In this document: in pieces, positions 35,007 to 43,984 of the stretch
Position numbering within the stretch: position 1 is the first letter of the stretch
How the letters are laid out: each line of letters starts with the position of its first letter
Origin: Cristatella mucedo
Taxonomy: Eukaryota > Bryozoa > Phylactolaemata > Cristatellidae
Direction of reading: 5' to 3'
Assembly (NCBI GenBank): GCA_009760855.2
Contig: WPIO01000001.1
Location: 20,080,001 to 20,144,000, forward strand
DNA length: 64,000 nt
Program-made: the position numbers and the translations under genes
The notes under the pieces: generated by a model
Seen by the model: the letters and a program-made list of their open reading frames with translations, nothing else
Told to the model about the DNA's origin: nothing
Databases searched by the model: none

Positions 35007-36532
35007 GTTATTACTACTACTACTATTATTAAGAAGCAAGGTCATTTTATGTACTGGCAGTCACCGAAAGCGAATTCAATACTTTGTACAGTCGACGAAA
35101 GCGATATCCAGACTGTTGGTGTATTAGAGCTGATGGTTAGTTCCATAAATGATTTTAATTTAGTGCAAGAGCCGGTGACATTACTAGATGCCGACGAGCA
35201 GGTAGCGTGCACACACAGGAGCAAGTAGCTCGGTTAGGTCAAGGCTGCTGCAAGCGAGTGACGTGACCTGTAAGCCAGACAGATGAACTTAGTTGATTCG
35301 ATGCTTGATAGGGAGCCAGTGAAGCTCAGTCAGAAATGGAAGGATGTGGCAGCTATGCGGTTGACGACAGACCATAAAAGCTACCAAGTTGTGACCAGTT
35401 GCTTCCTAGTGAGAGCACAAGCCGGGCATCTTGATTAGAGTGAATTGCAATAATCTAGACGTGACTTCGCAAACTCACTCACTTGCATGTGCTTTCTCTG
35501 CTGCTGTAGTTTTACTTTCTTCCTTAGGAGCAGACTGTGGACTACCTTTCACTAACTTTTTCTGTCCTATGCCAGACGTCTGTACTCAGCTCCCGAGCCA
35601 GTGAGATTTGACCTACCTGCCTTAGAGGGAAGCGTAGTATTGCCCCCTCCTTGACTGCTGGCTGAGTCTTAAAGGTTTTGCTGGCATCCCTTGAGCCGAT
35701 ATAGATGGCAGTGTGCCCTTGCAGCCTTTTCAATGAGTGGTTAGTCTTGGCAAGGTCACTGTTCAGCCCTCATAGCAAGACCTCCGGCTTTGCTCTGATA
35801 GCTCTTCTCTGCCCTACCAATACTAGCGTTTTTTGTGCTGCGTGCATGCAGTCATCTCGATCTGCGACTGCACGTTTAATTGTAGCATGTCCATGTCCAT
35901 GTCCTGCCGCGAAAGGAAGGGGACTTCAAAAGGAACGACGAGATATATGAGAAGGTAGCTGCTGAATGTGATGCAGCCTTGTGACTGGTTTTCAAGTAGT
36001 TTATTTATTTTGTGCATTATGGATCGAGCCTTGCATGCATGCGAGCCAAAATGCATCTCCCACTATGGTCTCTCTGTTCATGAGGAATATCGATAAAGTT
36101 GCAGTCCTGCTAACGGCAGGACTTGCCGATGTAGCAGTGCTGTTTTGTCTGGCTGTTGCCTGGCTGCTGTGTGCGGTTTGGTCTGCAGCTATTCCTTCAG
36201 ATCTTTTATCTTTGGCAATATCGATCGTAGATTCGAATATCTGTAAGGACTTGAGCCTTGTCTCAATGTTTGATTTCCGACAGTGGAATTGGTTGCTGCT
36301 AGGTGCCTACTCCAGGGCAGCTTAAGAGTTGTGCTAATCGTCCGGCCAATCGCCCTTCAGCCTCGATCCTCCATACTGCTGCTGCCCAAGTGCTCATGAT
36401 ATTTTACAGCTGCAGTTGCATGACAAGGATGCAAGCAAGGGAAGCAGCAGCGATGCAGACGGATGCCGGCTGCGAAGGTCCGACGAAGCCATGGCCCAGG
36501 AAGCAGAAGCATTGCGCAAGTACTTCTATTGA
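18809..36532 (+). CDS. NitFhit: NitFhit: fused nitrilase-family (Nit) and Fhit HIT-hydrolase protein, 10 exons
   Basis: Coding exons: 18809 (or 18944)-19087, 23875-24030, 26025-26225, 26977-27087, 27261-27362, 29250-29418, 32221-32343, 32900-33075, 35886-35954, 36410-36532 (TGA). All are bounded by GT and AG and reading phase holds through every junction. From the ATG at 18944 the protein is 457 aa, about the length of fly and worm NitFhit. Nit half (residues 14-294) has the Glu-Lys-Cys triad: E54 in FLPEN, K126 in RYTKAHL, C168 in [20 protein letters not shown] closes it. Fhit half (about 300-457) has [38 protein letters not shown], the histidine triad HVHVHV (395-400) and an ALRKYFY C-terminus. 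By family, Nit hydrolyses deaminated glutathione and Fhit hydrolyses ApppA-type dinucleotides. An upstream in-frame ATG at 18809 just after a splice acceptor would add 45 residues rich in Arg, Ser and Leu, a possible mitochondrial presequence. Introns carry many transposons. Confidence 0.95.
19330..19600 (+). mobile_element. LINE L-A-like fragment in NitFhit intron 1
   Basis: The frame beginning [12 protein letters not shown] at about 19347 matches the LINE motif [12 protein letters not shown]; the rest is decayed. It lies 250 bp after exon 1. Confidence 0.55.
20087..20162 (+). mobile_element. SINE S-A, 3' part
   Basis: GTAAAGCACCTGAATAGA followed by CAGCGCTCTACGAAAG matches the 3' body of SINE S-A (see 33378). 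The tRNA-like head is missing or decayed. In NitFhit intron 1. Confidence 0.6.
20690..21962 (+). mobile_element. LINE family L-A, best-preserved plus-strand copy
   Basis: RT thumb-side region of a CR1/L2-like element: [14 protein letters not shown] (frame from 20728), HFYADD (damaged after ADD by a frameshift), [61 protein letters not shown] and FRTAFSGYL at the C-terminus (21721). The 3'UTR ends in a stem-loop at 21887-21926 and ATT repeats at 21940-21960. 5'-truncated and frameshifted, in sense orientation in NitFhit intron 1. TPRT mobilisation is inferred from the family. Confidence 0.92.
22285..23690 (-). mobile_element. LINE family L-B, long decayed copy
   Basis: Minus strand: 3' end at 22285 (GGAGTT...GATACATTA complement), C-terminal coding part at 22375-22671, and near 23420-23500 a decayed [13 protein letters not shown] motif. 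Antisense in NitFhit intron 1, ending about 180 bp before exon 2. Confidence 0.8.
25237..25684 (+). mobile_element. LINE family L-A, 5'-truncated 3' end
   Basis: Starts abruptly inside the C-terminal coding region ([11 protein letters not shown]) and runs through FRTAFSGSL, the 3'UTR, the stem-loop and (ATT)n at 25656-25682. In NitFhit intron 2, sense orientation. Confidence 0.9.
26507..26926. repeat. Polypyrimidine microsatellite complex in NitFhit intron 3
   Basis: (CT)n at 26507-26547, (TGTC)n at about 26692-26722, (CT)n at about 26722-26757 and an 82-bp (CT)n at 26845-26926. The last tract ends 50 bp before the AG of exon 4 and so merges with its pyrimidine tract. Long serine/leucine or arginine/glutamate frames across it are repeat artefacts. 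Confidence 0.97.
27490..27970 (-). mobile_element. LINE family L-B, decayed fragment
   Basis: The minus-strand frame 27494-27817 contains [11 protein letters not shown], comparable with SPNSAMLPTFS of the copy at position 1. Otherwise decayed. In NitFhit intron 5. Confidence 0.5.
28255..28592 (-). mobile_element. LINE family L-B 3' end
   Basis: Complement of the L-B 3' terminus at 28255-28300, then C-terminal coding remnants and the FCRSWTVEPT-type region whose sense form is GPRLWN. In NitFhit intron 5, antisense. Confidence 0.75.
30035..30165. repeat. (GT)n microsatellite
   Basis: About 90 bp of perfect GT (30035-30124) followed by an imperfect GT/GC alternating stretch to 30165, a strong potential Z-DNA former. 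In NitFhit intron 6. Cys/Val and Thr/His frames across it are artefacts. Confidence 0.97.
30640..30862 (+). mobile_element. LINE family L-A 3' end, diverged
   Basis: TTTAAAAAGAATCTAAAGACTC (the end of the coding region) is followed by the CATGCTTACACTATC-type 3'UTR and a decayed hairpin and tail at 30790-30860. In NitFhit intron 6. Confidence 0.7.
30982..31136 (-). mobile_element. tRNA-derived SINE, family S-A
   Basis: Minus strand: tRNA-like head with a GGGCTCGAGCCCC B-box-like block (31062-31075), then the CACCTGAATAGAGATT body, the GGGGCGCTTTAC arm and an ATTTATTTA tail. In NitFhit intron 6. Confidence 0.8.
31515..31652 (-). mobile_element. tRNA-derived SINE, family S-B
   Basis: Minus strand: CAGTGATAAGGTGCTCAG head, CGGGTTCGTGTCCTGC B-box region, then GATAGCCACTGAGGGTC and AATGAGGCTATTGAAGCAG. 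In NitFhit intron 6. Confidence 0.75.
33378..33557 (+). mobile_element. tRNA-derived SINE, family S-A, complete with TA/TG tail
   Basis: Head GGTTTGGTCCAGCGGTTAAAG (A-box-like), GTGGGCTCGAGCCCC (B-box-like), body AGCACCTGAATAGAGATTAA, arm GGGGCGCTATACAAATG, then a tail of TA repeats running into (TG)n to 33557. The body and arm match the 3' hairpin of LINE L-A. In NitFhit intron 8. Confidence 0.85.
33828..35036 (+). mobile_element. LINE family L-A, decayed copy
   Basis: Begins at [17 protein letters not shown] (33838), which here keeps the catalytic YADD, and continues through frameshifted thumb and C-terminal regions (34476-34778 ends FMTAFSGSL) to a long ATT tail at 34975-35035. Sense orientation in NitFhit intron 8. 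Confidence 0.88.
35130..35505 (-). mobile_element. Probable LINE remnant, minus strand
   Basis: Contains GGGAGCCAGTGAAGCTC and TGAATTGCAATAATCTAGACG, parallel to the minus-strand LINE phrases 'GGGAGCCAGTGCAGGTC' and 'GAATTGCAGTAGTCTAG' seen at 8660 and 22914. Too decayed to choose between L-A and L-B. In NitFhit intron 8. Confidence 0.5.
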
Positions 36533-36765
36533 CACGTTGGTGACATCGGTGGTGGTGCAGGTGGCAGCAGCAATAGTGCCTACTGATGTGCTCTCATTCC
36601 TGCGACGCCATCGCTCAGACAACTGCGCTGGCTCATAAAGTGCCAGCTCATTCGCCGGCATTGAAAGATGCCTGCTCGGCAGCTCCATAGCTGGTACTAT
36701 TGCTACTTGTTGCAGTCACCTTGTTTTTTCCGCGCCATGTGGAAGAGTAGCGAGTACAAAAATTA

Positions 36766-36771
36766 ATTAAA
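36766..36771 (+). terminator. Polyadenylation signal candidate for NitFhit
   Basis: ATTAAA, the commonest variant hexamer, 234 bp after the NitFhit stop codon. Confidence 0.4.
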
Positions 36772-36956
36772 GCAGCAATTGAATCTGTAGGTTATCTGCT
36801 TACTTCTTGTTCACTACTGTTGCAACAAGCTGTAAAGCTTGGCCGTCGTGTATTTCTGTGGGTGTGCAGCTACCCTCTAACCCTCCCAATGAGGAGTTGG
36901 CCCTTTCGAGTCGTGCAACGTTTTGAGGCTAGTAAGTGGTGAGCATTTAATAGAAT

Positions 36957-37133
36957 TACACTCGACTCCCCTTGTAAGAGAATATGCTCAGGTGGCAAAT
37001 GGTCATTCTTCTAGGCGGAGTATTCCCATATGCACAGTGAGACTATAGCTAGAGTAAATTTGACACGGAACTGCTATTCCTACAAGCAGGGTATTCCTAT
37101 ATCCAATATTCTTATACGCAAAGTCAACTCTAG
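36957..37133. mobile_element. MITE, same family as 9834-10010, opposite orientation
   Basis: The left end ACTCGACTCCCCTTGTAAG and the reverse complement of the right end (AGAGTTGACTTTGCGTATAA) are imperfect inverted repeats. Internal blocks GGAGTATTCCCATATG and GGAACTGCTATTCC match the reverse complement of the first copy. It sits between the converging NitFhit and ACTR5 genes. Confidence 0.7.
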
Positions 37134-38484
37134 CGTTTATTAAGCCGCAGCACTGTAGTCTTAATTTAATGGCTACTCGGCAGCTCCTCTCTCTGCCTGA
37201 CAGTGTGCCACTGGCACCTAGGCGACGATGAATTGCTTGGCCAACGATGAATTAAGGTACCCGGATGTCTCCTTGACCTGCTAGGGTCAGCCTCTGCCAA
37301 GTCTCTCCCTCGAATAACTTCTCCGATGGAGAGCCGGCTCCTCAAAAGCAAGGCGCTGAAAGACAGGTTTTATTGGTCTATTGTGCTCGACGAAGCAGCC
37401 TTCGAAATACAGAGCCGCAGCAGATTATTCTAGGGGGCAGCAGCAGCAGCTACAAAGGATTCGGGCAGTTAATGCACTAAGCCCAACTACCATACGGATG
37501 AGGCACTGTAGTCGAAGCGCCGGCGCATGTAGACGAAGCTCACGACGAAGAGAAGACTAGAGATGTATCAGAACTGCAGGGCAAGATAGCAGTGCCAGAG
37601 TGGCGCGGGCAAAGACGGCTAAAGACAGCGAGCGGAGTAAGAGAGAAGCGGACGACAGACAGGCAGCTAACAAGAACGACTGTACCCGGGCTGTACACGA
37701 CTGCCGCATGGCGACTGCCTTGAGGAGCCCAGCGGTGATAGTGGATGTCCAGCTGCGTCCGTACTTCAAGCCCGTGCAGCCGTCACCCCGGCTCCGTGGG
37801 TGGCAGCCGCTTGACATCTCCGACAGGCCAAGCCCACGCTCACGTACTGGCTTAGCTAGCAGGCAGCCATGCCATTGAATGTAAGGAAGCTAGACTGAAA
37901 TAGGGAACTTTGGCCGTGGGCGCATGCGCAGGCGTGTGCGTAGCGGCTCACTGGGCGAGATCGGCGGTCGCGCGGCTCGTGCAGTCGGCACGCACGTTGC
38001 ACTCGTCGAGTGCCACGTTTGCGAGGACACGTTCGTCCGCAATCGCTCGGCGATCGGCGGCGAACGACTGGCACGTGCTTGTTAATGCAGCCGGCGGCAT
38101 GCAGCGAAAAGGAGCACCGGCGAGCAAGGCACCGGGCGAGTGCCCGTTGACTCCACTTTACTGCGTGAGCTCTCACGGAGAGTCACGGCTAACATCGAGC
38201 ACACCGGTGATGGGGCGTGCGGCAGCAGCAATCAGGGCCAAACAATCTGCCAGCTCCACGGTGAGCAGGCTGCCGCCGCCGCACGAGGCCGTCAGATCGT
38301 CGCGACCTGCCCGCCACAGCCAGGCTTAGTTGCACGACGCACGGGCACGCGCCGTCGTCCTTCCCCGACTCTTGCCCACGCCGGGCCAGGCAGAGCCGCC
38401 GAAGACGCCAGCCCCTGTGGAGCCGCCGCAGCAGCAGTCGGCTTCGCTTACCGCGCCGGCGCGCCTCGGCGGCACTGGCCTTGC
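37134..38484. other. 3' flank of ACTR5, GC-rich toward the gene
   Basis: No recognised gene. An AATAAA on the minus strand at 37369-37374 is a candidate ACTR5 polyadenylation signal, implying a 3'UTR of about 1.1 kb. Open frames at 37600-37878 and 37910-38329 (plus) and 37856-38176 (minus) have no recognisable motif. Confidence 0.4.
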
Positions 38485-40149
38485 TCAGGTAGCAGCAGTT
38501 GCCGCCGCCGCTGCCACACGCGGTGCCCTGTTAGACACGAAGCACTCCCTCAGGTGGTCGCCACCGCACTCGTCATACAGTCGCCGGTCGACGGCGAAGC
38601 GGCGTGCCTCGCCCGACGCTGCCCAGCGCCGCGCGCCCCGCCACGCAGCCAGCTCGGGCTCTGCTCCCGCTGCGACCGTCACCGCAAAGTCGGAGCCGAA
38701 CGGGCGCAGGGCGCGCAGCTCGCGCTCGATGCGATGCGCGAGGCCGGGCAGCGTCGCGCAGCCGCCGGCGAGCACGACGCAGCCGGCGAGGCGAGCCTGC
38801 GCGGCTGCGTCGTACTTGCCGAGCACGAACGCCAGCGTCTCGCCGACGCCACCCTGTCCGAGGCCGAGCATCGACGGCTGGAAGAGCAGCTCGGGCACGC
38901 GCACGCGCTCGACGGCCACGTGCAGCTGGTAGTAGTCGGCCACGTCGGCGGCGGACAGAGGCGGCGCCTGCGCCGACAGGCTCTGCAGCGCGTCCAGCTC
39001 GTCGGCACGCCGCTGCAGCGACTCGGCCGTCAGGCGGCCGGCGGCGAAGTCGTCCTTGAACAGCAGCCTCGCCTTCAGGTCGTCGAGCGCGGCCAGCACG
39101 GCGTTGGCGTGGCACTGCAGCTCGTCGAGCGAGTCGAGCCCGAGGTCGGCGAGCCGCCGGTGAAGCGCACGGCCGGTGAGCGCACGGATGGCGGCCAGCT
39201 GCTCGAGCACGCGCTCCTTCTCGGCGATTCGCTCGACGCGAGCCTTCTCGCCGAGCAGCCGCGCCCGCTCGGCCTGCCGCTCGCCGGCGATCGCTGCCGC
39301 CGCGACGCCGGACGCGGCGCCCGACGCCGAGTGGGGCAGCTGCATGCGGTGCACGCCGCGCTCGTAGCGGTCGACGTCGAGCCAGCTGCCGAGCGCCTCG
39401 GCGTAGTCGACGTCGGCGGCGACGTAGCAGTGCTCCTGCACGATCTCCTCGCAGCGGCCGAGCGTCACGCTCGACGAGTGGATCGGGTACTTCAGCTGCA
39501 GCAGCCTCTGCATCATGTGGTCCAGGTGGTAGCCGCCGAGATTTATGCGGCGCGCGTTGGCGCTGTCCATCAGGCCGTCGATCACCGGGATCACGTGCGT
39601 CACTTCGTAGCCGAACGACACCACCAGGCCGGTGGCCGACCGAGGTGGCTGCTGCTGATGCTGGCTCTCGTACAGGCTGAACAGGCCGTCGACGCCGTAG
39701 CAGACGCTCGGAACTCGGTAGCACTCGAACAGCAGCTCCGACATGTATCGGCGGTTAGGATTGCAAACCGGCTCCGTCATGACGATCGGGTACGGCACCC
39801 GGTCTTCGGAGACGCCCAGATGCGAGAATACGTAGTCCAGTATCTGCTCTTGAGCGTCGTACTGCGTCACTACGTTCCTGTCGAACGGCGATCGCAGCTG
39901 ATTGCGCAGCGCCTCCATGTTTTCTATCTCGGGTCCGACTAGCGTGACGTCGCAGTCGCTGTCCTTTTTGCGCTGCTTCGACACGACGCTTTTGAACGCC
40001 ATTGCGGGCGAGGAGCTATTGGCAAAGCCGGCTCTGCATTCGAACGAACCATTGTCTATAACGATGGCCGTCTCGTAGCTCTCAGGCTTCTTGGTGGCGG
40101 ACAGTGGCCTGCCGCGACGACCCGAGCGAAAGGAATACACGTTGTCCAT
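38485..40149 (-). CDS. ACTR5: Actin-related protein 5 (INO80 complex subunit), single exon
   Basis: 554 aa from ATG 40149-40147 to the stop at 38485. Arp5 is a subunit of the INO80 chromatin remodeller, where it couples ATP hydrolysis to nucleosome sliding in the nucleus. Actin-fold landmarks: DNGSFECRAGFA (phosphate-1 loop, about 32-43), an ERYD-like stretch QYDAQEQILDYVF, then TEPVCNPNRRYMSELLFECY and RVPSVCYGVDGLFSLY, an Arp5 hallmark, and VSFGYEVTHVIPVIDG with NLGGYHLDHMM. The middle has a Leu/Ala/Glu/Arg-rich insertion (about 290-400) where Arp5 proteins carry their long subdomain insert. VVLAGGCATLPGL (about 460-472) is the second phosphate loop, and EARRFAVDRRLYDECGGDHL is near the C-terminus. 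Slightly shorter than human ACTR5 (about 607 aa). Intronless. Very GC-rich coding gives a 600-codon antisense frame that is not a gene. Confidence 0.96.
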   Translation of the reverse strand: MDNVYSFRSGRRGRPLSATKKPESYETAIVIDNGSFECRAGFANSSSPAMAFKSVVSKQRKKDSDCDVTLVGPEIENMEALRNQLRSPFDRNVVTQYDAQEQILDYVFSHLGVSEDRVPYPIVMTEPVCNPNRRYMSELLFECYRVPSVCYGVDGLFSLYESQHQQQPPRSATGLVVSFGYEVTHVIPVIDGLMDSANARRINLGGYHLDHMMQRLLQLKYPIHSSSVTLGRCEEIVQEHCYVAADVDYAEALGSWLDVDRYERGVHRMQLPHSASGAASGVAAAAIAGERQAERARLLGEKARVERIAEKERVLEQLAAIRALTGRALHRRLADLGLDSLDELQCHANAVLAALDDLKARLLFKDDFAAGRLTAESLQRRADELDALQSLSAQAPPLSAADVADYYQLHVAVERVRVPELLFQPSMLGLGQGGVGETLAFVLGKYDAAAQARLAGCVVLAGGCATLPGLAHRIERELRALRPFGSDFAVTVAAGAEPELAAWRGARRWAASGEARRFAVDRRLYDECGGDHLRECFVSNRAPRVAAAAATAAT

Positions 40150-42526
40150 ACCTCGGGAAAACGTCCAGCCTTCCCGGGTTGCCGGAACCTAAGGGCAAGG
40201 TCAACAAAGCCGGAAGAGTTATCTCCACAATGTGGTGATAGTCTCTGTTGTCATTCCGTGCTCTAACGTTCGCAGCCTCGCCCACGTATGCTACCAAAAT
40301 TCTGTCGGCTTCGCTCAATGGGATTGCAGGCATAGTACCATTGGTGGCTTACTTCCGCCATCTATCGTTCAACTAAAGGTACAACCGAGTCTGCCGCCTA
40401 CGCGATAGTACGGCAGCTGTTACCAGAAGTACTATGGTCTTTCGGTCTGGTCGGGCCTGTTCAGAATTCACCGTGAGTCTTCTCTATAAACCAGGCACTA
40501 TGTCGGAGCAAGTATGAGTATCTGCTTGGCTATCGTAGGTAAACGCTCTTGCGGTCGTACGCTGACATTGCCTACCGACTAAAGCCAATAGCGAATTGTT
40601 ACTTGTTTGCTATATATATATATATATTATGAATTGCAATAATTTGGTGAACCTACTACCCAGAGCGCTACTTAATGAAACAATTACTTGAGGTTCGGAT
40701 ATTGCGGTGGCGTACTCGGGATTGTTCAGTGCTATGCGTAGACTGCCGGAGCAGCTAGCGCTGATTATAGAAAGGACGTACTAGGCAACCGGCGTAAGGT
40801 CGACAGTACCTGCAGTGTAGCGCCACTCGCCGCAGTAATTTTTGCCCCAAAAATAGCGCACGCCCAAGCGGGCGAAGGGAGTTCGTGCAGATAAGCCAAG
40901 TTGTAATGATTAGTTAGCTTTTGCCTTCGTGCGACGAAGCTAGGTGACCGGGCTCTTGCCGCCCGGCTGCAACCGCCGGTCATACCGAGCTGCACTTCGG
41001 CTGACGGCGGCTAGCCCGGCGCAGCAGCTGCGTCGATCTGTGCAGACGCCGTTGGGCTGTTTCCTTGTGCGCACATGCCTCGTGGCCATGCTGACGGGCT
41101 TGATCCCAGGCCGGCTCAGCCCGTAGCCTGACTCCTCTGCCGCTACCGCAAGGTGCTGGCGCGGAATGGAATGCAGGCTGGATGAAACCCTAGCGCCGCC
41201 ACTGCCTGGCTTGGAGCGTATGTCGCCGCTGCAGATTGAAACGCTAGCTGCTACAGCGTCGCTGTCTTGTAAGAGAGCTGTGTAATAAGCGGAGCACGTT
41301 GAGACAGTTCTGCTCGACAGACCCGTATCCTTCGCGTATTCCGGTTGCCGGAATGTCTACGCCAGCTTGAGGCTCGACACTAGCGCCGCCACGTTCTGAG
41401 CTGCTCGAGTGCCTGGCTTCCTTCGCTGCCCGGAGTCTCTCCTCCCTTTTTATCCAGCTGTAGATCTGGCTGGCGGTCTTAGCTACAGCTTTTTTCTATT
41501 CCAACTGTTTCCCTGAGGTGGAGATTATTTCGGCTTACTATAGCGGCCAATCGTTGGGCCCAATTTAGAGACTAGCTCGGCAGCAATTTTCATGATATTT
41601 GCTATGCGTAGGAATAGCGTTTTTGTAAGTCTTGCTGACACACTTAAGCCTGCGGACAAATATACCATTCGGAAAAGAATCGGTAGAGCTCGTTAAAGCA
41701 CCATTTCGAGGATAGTCGTAGTTGGATTATATAAAAACGCTGAGCTGGGACTCGTCTGACTTTAGCTGAGTTTTAAGCTTCAAGTGAAAGAATAAAAATG
41801 TACTATATGTAGCTTGAGTTATCGTCGAGAACAGCACAGAACGCTAGCCACACCGCCAGTTTATGCCACTACGCAAGGAGCAGGGCAACGCACGACTCTC
41901 TTTGCCCCACTCGCCCACCGGAGTCCCGCGACTCCCTTGTCACAGCAATCACCAATAGCACGCTCCGACCGCATACTACATCGAGCGTCACTGCCCACTC
42001 GTACAACTATCGGGGGGGGGGGGCGGTGTCATCAATTAAACGAAACCACACTATATATTAAAGACAGAATACTTAACGAGTAATGTATCTCATTAAGTAT
42101 AAAATGTAGTAGGCATGTAAACCCGTAAATGCTTTGTGACTGTCATGCTGCACAGAATTCTAGGGAAAGCATACCTGACCGCCTGAGTAGCTTTCAGTGC
42201 TCACTCGATGGCCAGCAAATTAAGTCTCTTACAAGAAAGCCGGGAAAGCATGGCCACGGTAAAGGAGCGATCGACGGTCCGCAATTGGAAAATTTGCACC
42301 AGCTATGGACAGTTGAAAAAACCTGCCACCAACATTACCGCGATTCCTCCGTGCAGCATTGTTCGAGAACTGTAGATGTTATTCCAGGCATGCGCTTGTT
42401 GAACTAATAAACGTTGAGAAGCCTGTGCAAATCTGAGGGAGAGGCAATGCTGACAAACCGATTGAGCTCAGATGCTTTTCGTAATCCACGTCGTGGCGGG
42501 ATATAATGCCACGGTCAAAATATTAG

Positions 42527-42528
<2 letters not shown>
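40150..42528. other. Upstream flank of ACTR5; no other gene seen
   Basis: Presumed 5'UTR and promoter next to 40149, then unrecognised sequence. Contains a short (TA)n at 40611-40629 and a run of 12 G at 42012-42023. Small frames at 41814-42083 and 42129-42407 have no motif. Confidence 0.4.
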
Positions 42529-42584
<56 letters not shown>

Positions 42585-42716
42585 CGTTTGTATAGCGCTA
42601 CGAGAGAACTTAATCTCTATTCAGGCGCTTCACATATGCCTCGGGCTCGAGCCCACGACTTCAGCCAGACCTCGGTTGGGGGCAAGCACCTTAACCGCTG
42701 GACCGAATTACTAGCT
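42529..42716 (-). mobile_element. tRNA-derived SINE, family S-A, with long (TA)n tail
   Basis: Minus strand: GGTCCAGCGGTTAAGGTGC head, GTGGGCTCGAGCCC B-box-like block, GCGCCTGAATAGAGATTAAG body, TTCTCTCGTAGCGCTATAC arm, then a 53-bp (TA)n tail at 42529-42581. Body and arm can pair as a stem-loop. Confidence 0.88.
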
Positions 42717-42987
42717 CAGCTCAAGAAAAACTACTGACAACTTAAAGTGGGTTCGGCCTCTTCCTAGCTCTCTCCGACGCGTTACTTCTGGTGAGACAGA
42801 CGAATGACTTCAGCTTTAAAAAATCGTCGTGCTTCTACTTCCTTGCCGGCAGTAGCTGACGAGAATGTCTCCTTCTTTTAGCATCGACAGCAACAACACC
42901 GTCCAGCAGCAGCCTCTTCTGGCGCCTCTACCACGCTGCTGCTGCTGGCAAGAACGCAAACTCCTTTCAGTTGATATTGATTGATAT

Positions 42988-43150
42988 GCTAAGCCGTGAT
43001 AGCCCCAGGAGGTAAGGTGCTCGCTCTTCACGACCCAGGCCGTGGGTTCTTGTCCTGCAGTTGAGCAATCCTTTAGTGCCAACTGCAAGCGACAGCGATA
43101 GCCGACGTGGCTCTTCAGCCGCTATACAAATGAGGCGGTCAAATCAGCTA
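42988..43150 (+). mobile_element. tRNA-derived SINE, family S-B
   Basis: AAGCCGTGATAGCCCCAGGAG head, CCGTGGGTTCTTGTCCTGCAG (decayed B box), then GATAGCCGACGTGGCTC and CCGCTATACAAATGAGGC, ending at AAATCAGCTA. Confidence 0.8.
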
Positions 43151-43984
43151 AGATTTTCTTTTTATTCATCCACAAAAGTACCGGCTGCGACTTTTGAGCC
43201 TACCGTTAATTTGCAGCCATCAAAAACTTCAAAACTTGAAAAAGACTTCAAAAACTGGTAAACGCAAATCACTGCTGCACAAATGTAAAACTCACTTTAC
43301 ACAACTCTGACAGCTTTCCAATTGGCGAGCTGAGCTGGTCTTGGCAGAATCACCGGAAGTGCTCAGGCGGTAGCAAAGGGGCCGTAATGCAGAGAGCTCA
43401 AGCTGCTGGATATCCACGGACGGCCATCTTATGAACAACCCTTTTAAGCTCTTAGTCCGGTGTGAATTTTTTGCATTTCACTCTGAATTAACATGCAAGT
43501 TAGCATATTATCTCCCCCGTTTCCGCTTTTTCGACACTCACCTTGCCGTACCGAAAATTACCTACTATAGAAACATCACGAAGAACGAATGTATTGCACT
43601 TTATGTGACGTCAGTAAGAGTCACTTACAGACTGAAAACCTATCTTGTTATAGAAGTAGATATCTCTCACTATCCCGAGTGTCATTGACCATTTTTTGTA
43701 GCTGTGACAAGCCACTGTATTCTTGCGTTCAAATGCGATATTCGATATCGATGCACAACTGTACCCTCTCGGCAAGCCGAGCAGAGAGCAATCGCAGCAG
43801 CACGTTTAGAGCAAACACTCTAGTGACCGGCGGTCGGAGCACTTGTTGTTAACGTTTGATTATCACTACTTGCTTCAGTCGAAAGCATACGCGACTGGCT
43901 GCTACGGAGTAAAACGCTGCACACCTATAAAATGTAGTAACAAATGTGCAAAACCAAATAATCGCATGCTGGTTAAATGCTAAT
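43151..43984. other. Stretch with no recognisable gene
   Basis: Only short frames (43431-43688, 43589-43852, plus strand) with no motif. Confidence 0.35.

Noticed and set aside
37557-37878. Overlapping 86-92-codon frames on both strands
   Set aside because: Within the probable ACTR5 3'UTR; no motif on either strand.
38140-39942. 600-codon plus-strand open frame antisense to ACTR5
   Set aside because: Arg/Ala/Leu/His-rich composition, no motif; produced by the high GC and strong codon bias of the ACTR5 strand.
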